A stretch of 64,000 bases of DNA from Ypsolopha sequella (lineage: Eukaryota > Arthropoda > Insecta > Lepidoptera > Ypsolophidae): contig OW203987.1 in the NCBI GenBank assembly GCA_934047225.1, forward strand, positions 8,459,501-8,523,500, given 5' to 3'. How positions within the stretch are numbered: the stretch's first letter is position 1; every line of letters starts with the position of its first letter. The notes under the pieces were generated by a model. It saw only the letters and a program-made list of their open reading frames with translations, was not told the DNA's origin and did no database searches. A program made the translations under genes and the position numbers. Below are positions 63,529 to 64,000 of this stretch, piece after piece.

Positions 63529-64000
63529 CTGCAAGGAAAAGAATGAAACACATTTGTCATGCAACATGAACATATCCGACACAGGTAATTAACTTTTCTC
63601 AAAATTATGATAGAAATAAATTTATATTTTTGTACACTTGGCGATTTATCCATCGCAAGGAGATATAAATTAACATTATAAAATAAAATTACTGTTCATA
63701 TTACTTATAGCACTGGGCGCCCTTTGGCGAAAATAACTTCATAGTGCTTCCGTGTTACGGAGAATTCTAGAATCGGAGCACACATATTCGAATTTATTAT
63801 TATGTGCTAGGTTGTTAGTTTTACAGTCTAAGAAAGAATCTGTTAATGTGTCGGAAGCCTGCTTTGGGTATTATTAGTCCCAATTTTTTTTTCTCTACTT
63901 TTGTATTTTACTAACCCTAGGATAGGCCTAATTAAGTTTTTTCTGTAATAATAACCATTTAAGTAAATAAATAAATTATATCATTGCAGTATAGAAACGC
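63529..64000. other. intron upstream of W1, with SINE fragments
   Basis: 63638-63690 (CTTGGCGATTTATCCATCGC, AAGGAGATATAAATT) and 63975-64000 (TATATCATTGCAGTATAGAA, cut by the edge) are parts of the SINE at 59066-59327. No exon seen. Confidence 0.6.

Noticed and set aside
1..64000. CRISPR arrays, operons, bacterial promoters or terminators
   Set aside because: The window is plainly eukaryotic; repeats are dispersed or inverted, not regularly spaced.

Overview
This is eukaryotic, intron-rich, AT-rich DNA, most likely from a moth or butterfly (Lepidoptera). The evidence is indirect: tRNA-headed SINEs, Helitron-like ends of the form GAAGCCGCGGGC...CTAGT, the repeat motif TTCACCGTTCAGCAAGTGG, LINE tails ending in (TTGTA)n, and dense small inverted-repeat elements. 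The species cannot be read from the window.

One gene spans almost everything. The minus strand carries the middle and C-terminal part of the giant E3 ubiquitin ligase HERC2. I place 43 coding exons between 63528 and 704, about 6.25 kb of coding sequence or about 2,083 residues. Each exon has AG and GT borders, and the reading phase carries through all 42 junctions without a stop or frameshift. In transcript order they encode a helical scaffold (63.5-54.4 kb), a UBA-like segment (53.5-52.9 kb), a CPH/tudor-like domain and an MIB-like barrel (52.7-50.7 kb), the DOC/APC10 domain (49.9-47.7 kb), the second RCC1-like propeller RLD2 (46.3-39.0 kb), a long linker and scaffold (37.2-13.4 kb), and the third propeller RLD3 (12.4-0.7 kb). 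The first propeller lies beyond the right edge. The last RLD3 blade and the catalytic HECT domain lie beyond the left edge.

The introns are full of mobile DNA. The largest pieces are a 3'-truncated LINE with an FP25K-like ORF1 and a nonsense-broken ORF2 (8.1-11.0 kb), and a decayed gene joining a Mutator-like transposase domain to a YqaJ-type nuclease (29.1-30.9 kb). The latter lies inside a roughly 4.8 kb stretch bounded by inverted repeats. Two tiny spliced plus-strand genes also sit in introns: a 63-residue SAM-like protein (14.6-15.6 kb) and a 64-residue THAP zinc-finger protein (24.0-24.3 kb). More than a dozen short inverted-repeat elements are visible, some with clear target duplications (8-bp hAT type, TA type, TTAA type), along with SINEs and LINE tails.

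The most unusual points about the host gene are local duplications of exon edges, at 51.4-51.7, 41.2, 39.3-39.5 and 2.1-2.6 kb. At 39.2-39.6 kb the duplicated RCC1 exon makes the whole 336-bp intron an open in-frame segment. The ZZ zinc finger that precedes DOC in vertebrate HERC2 is not visible here.
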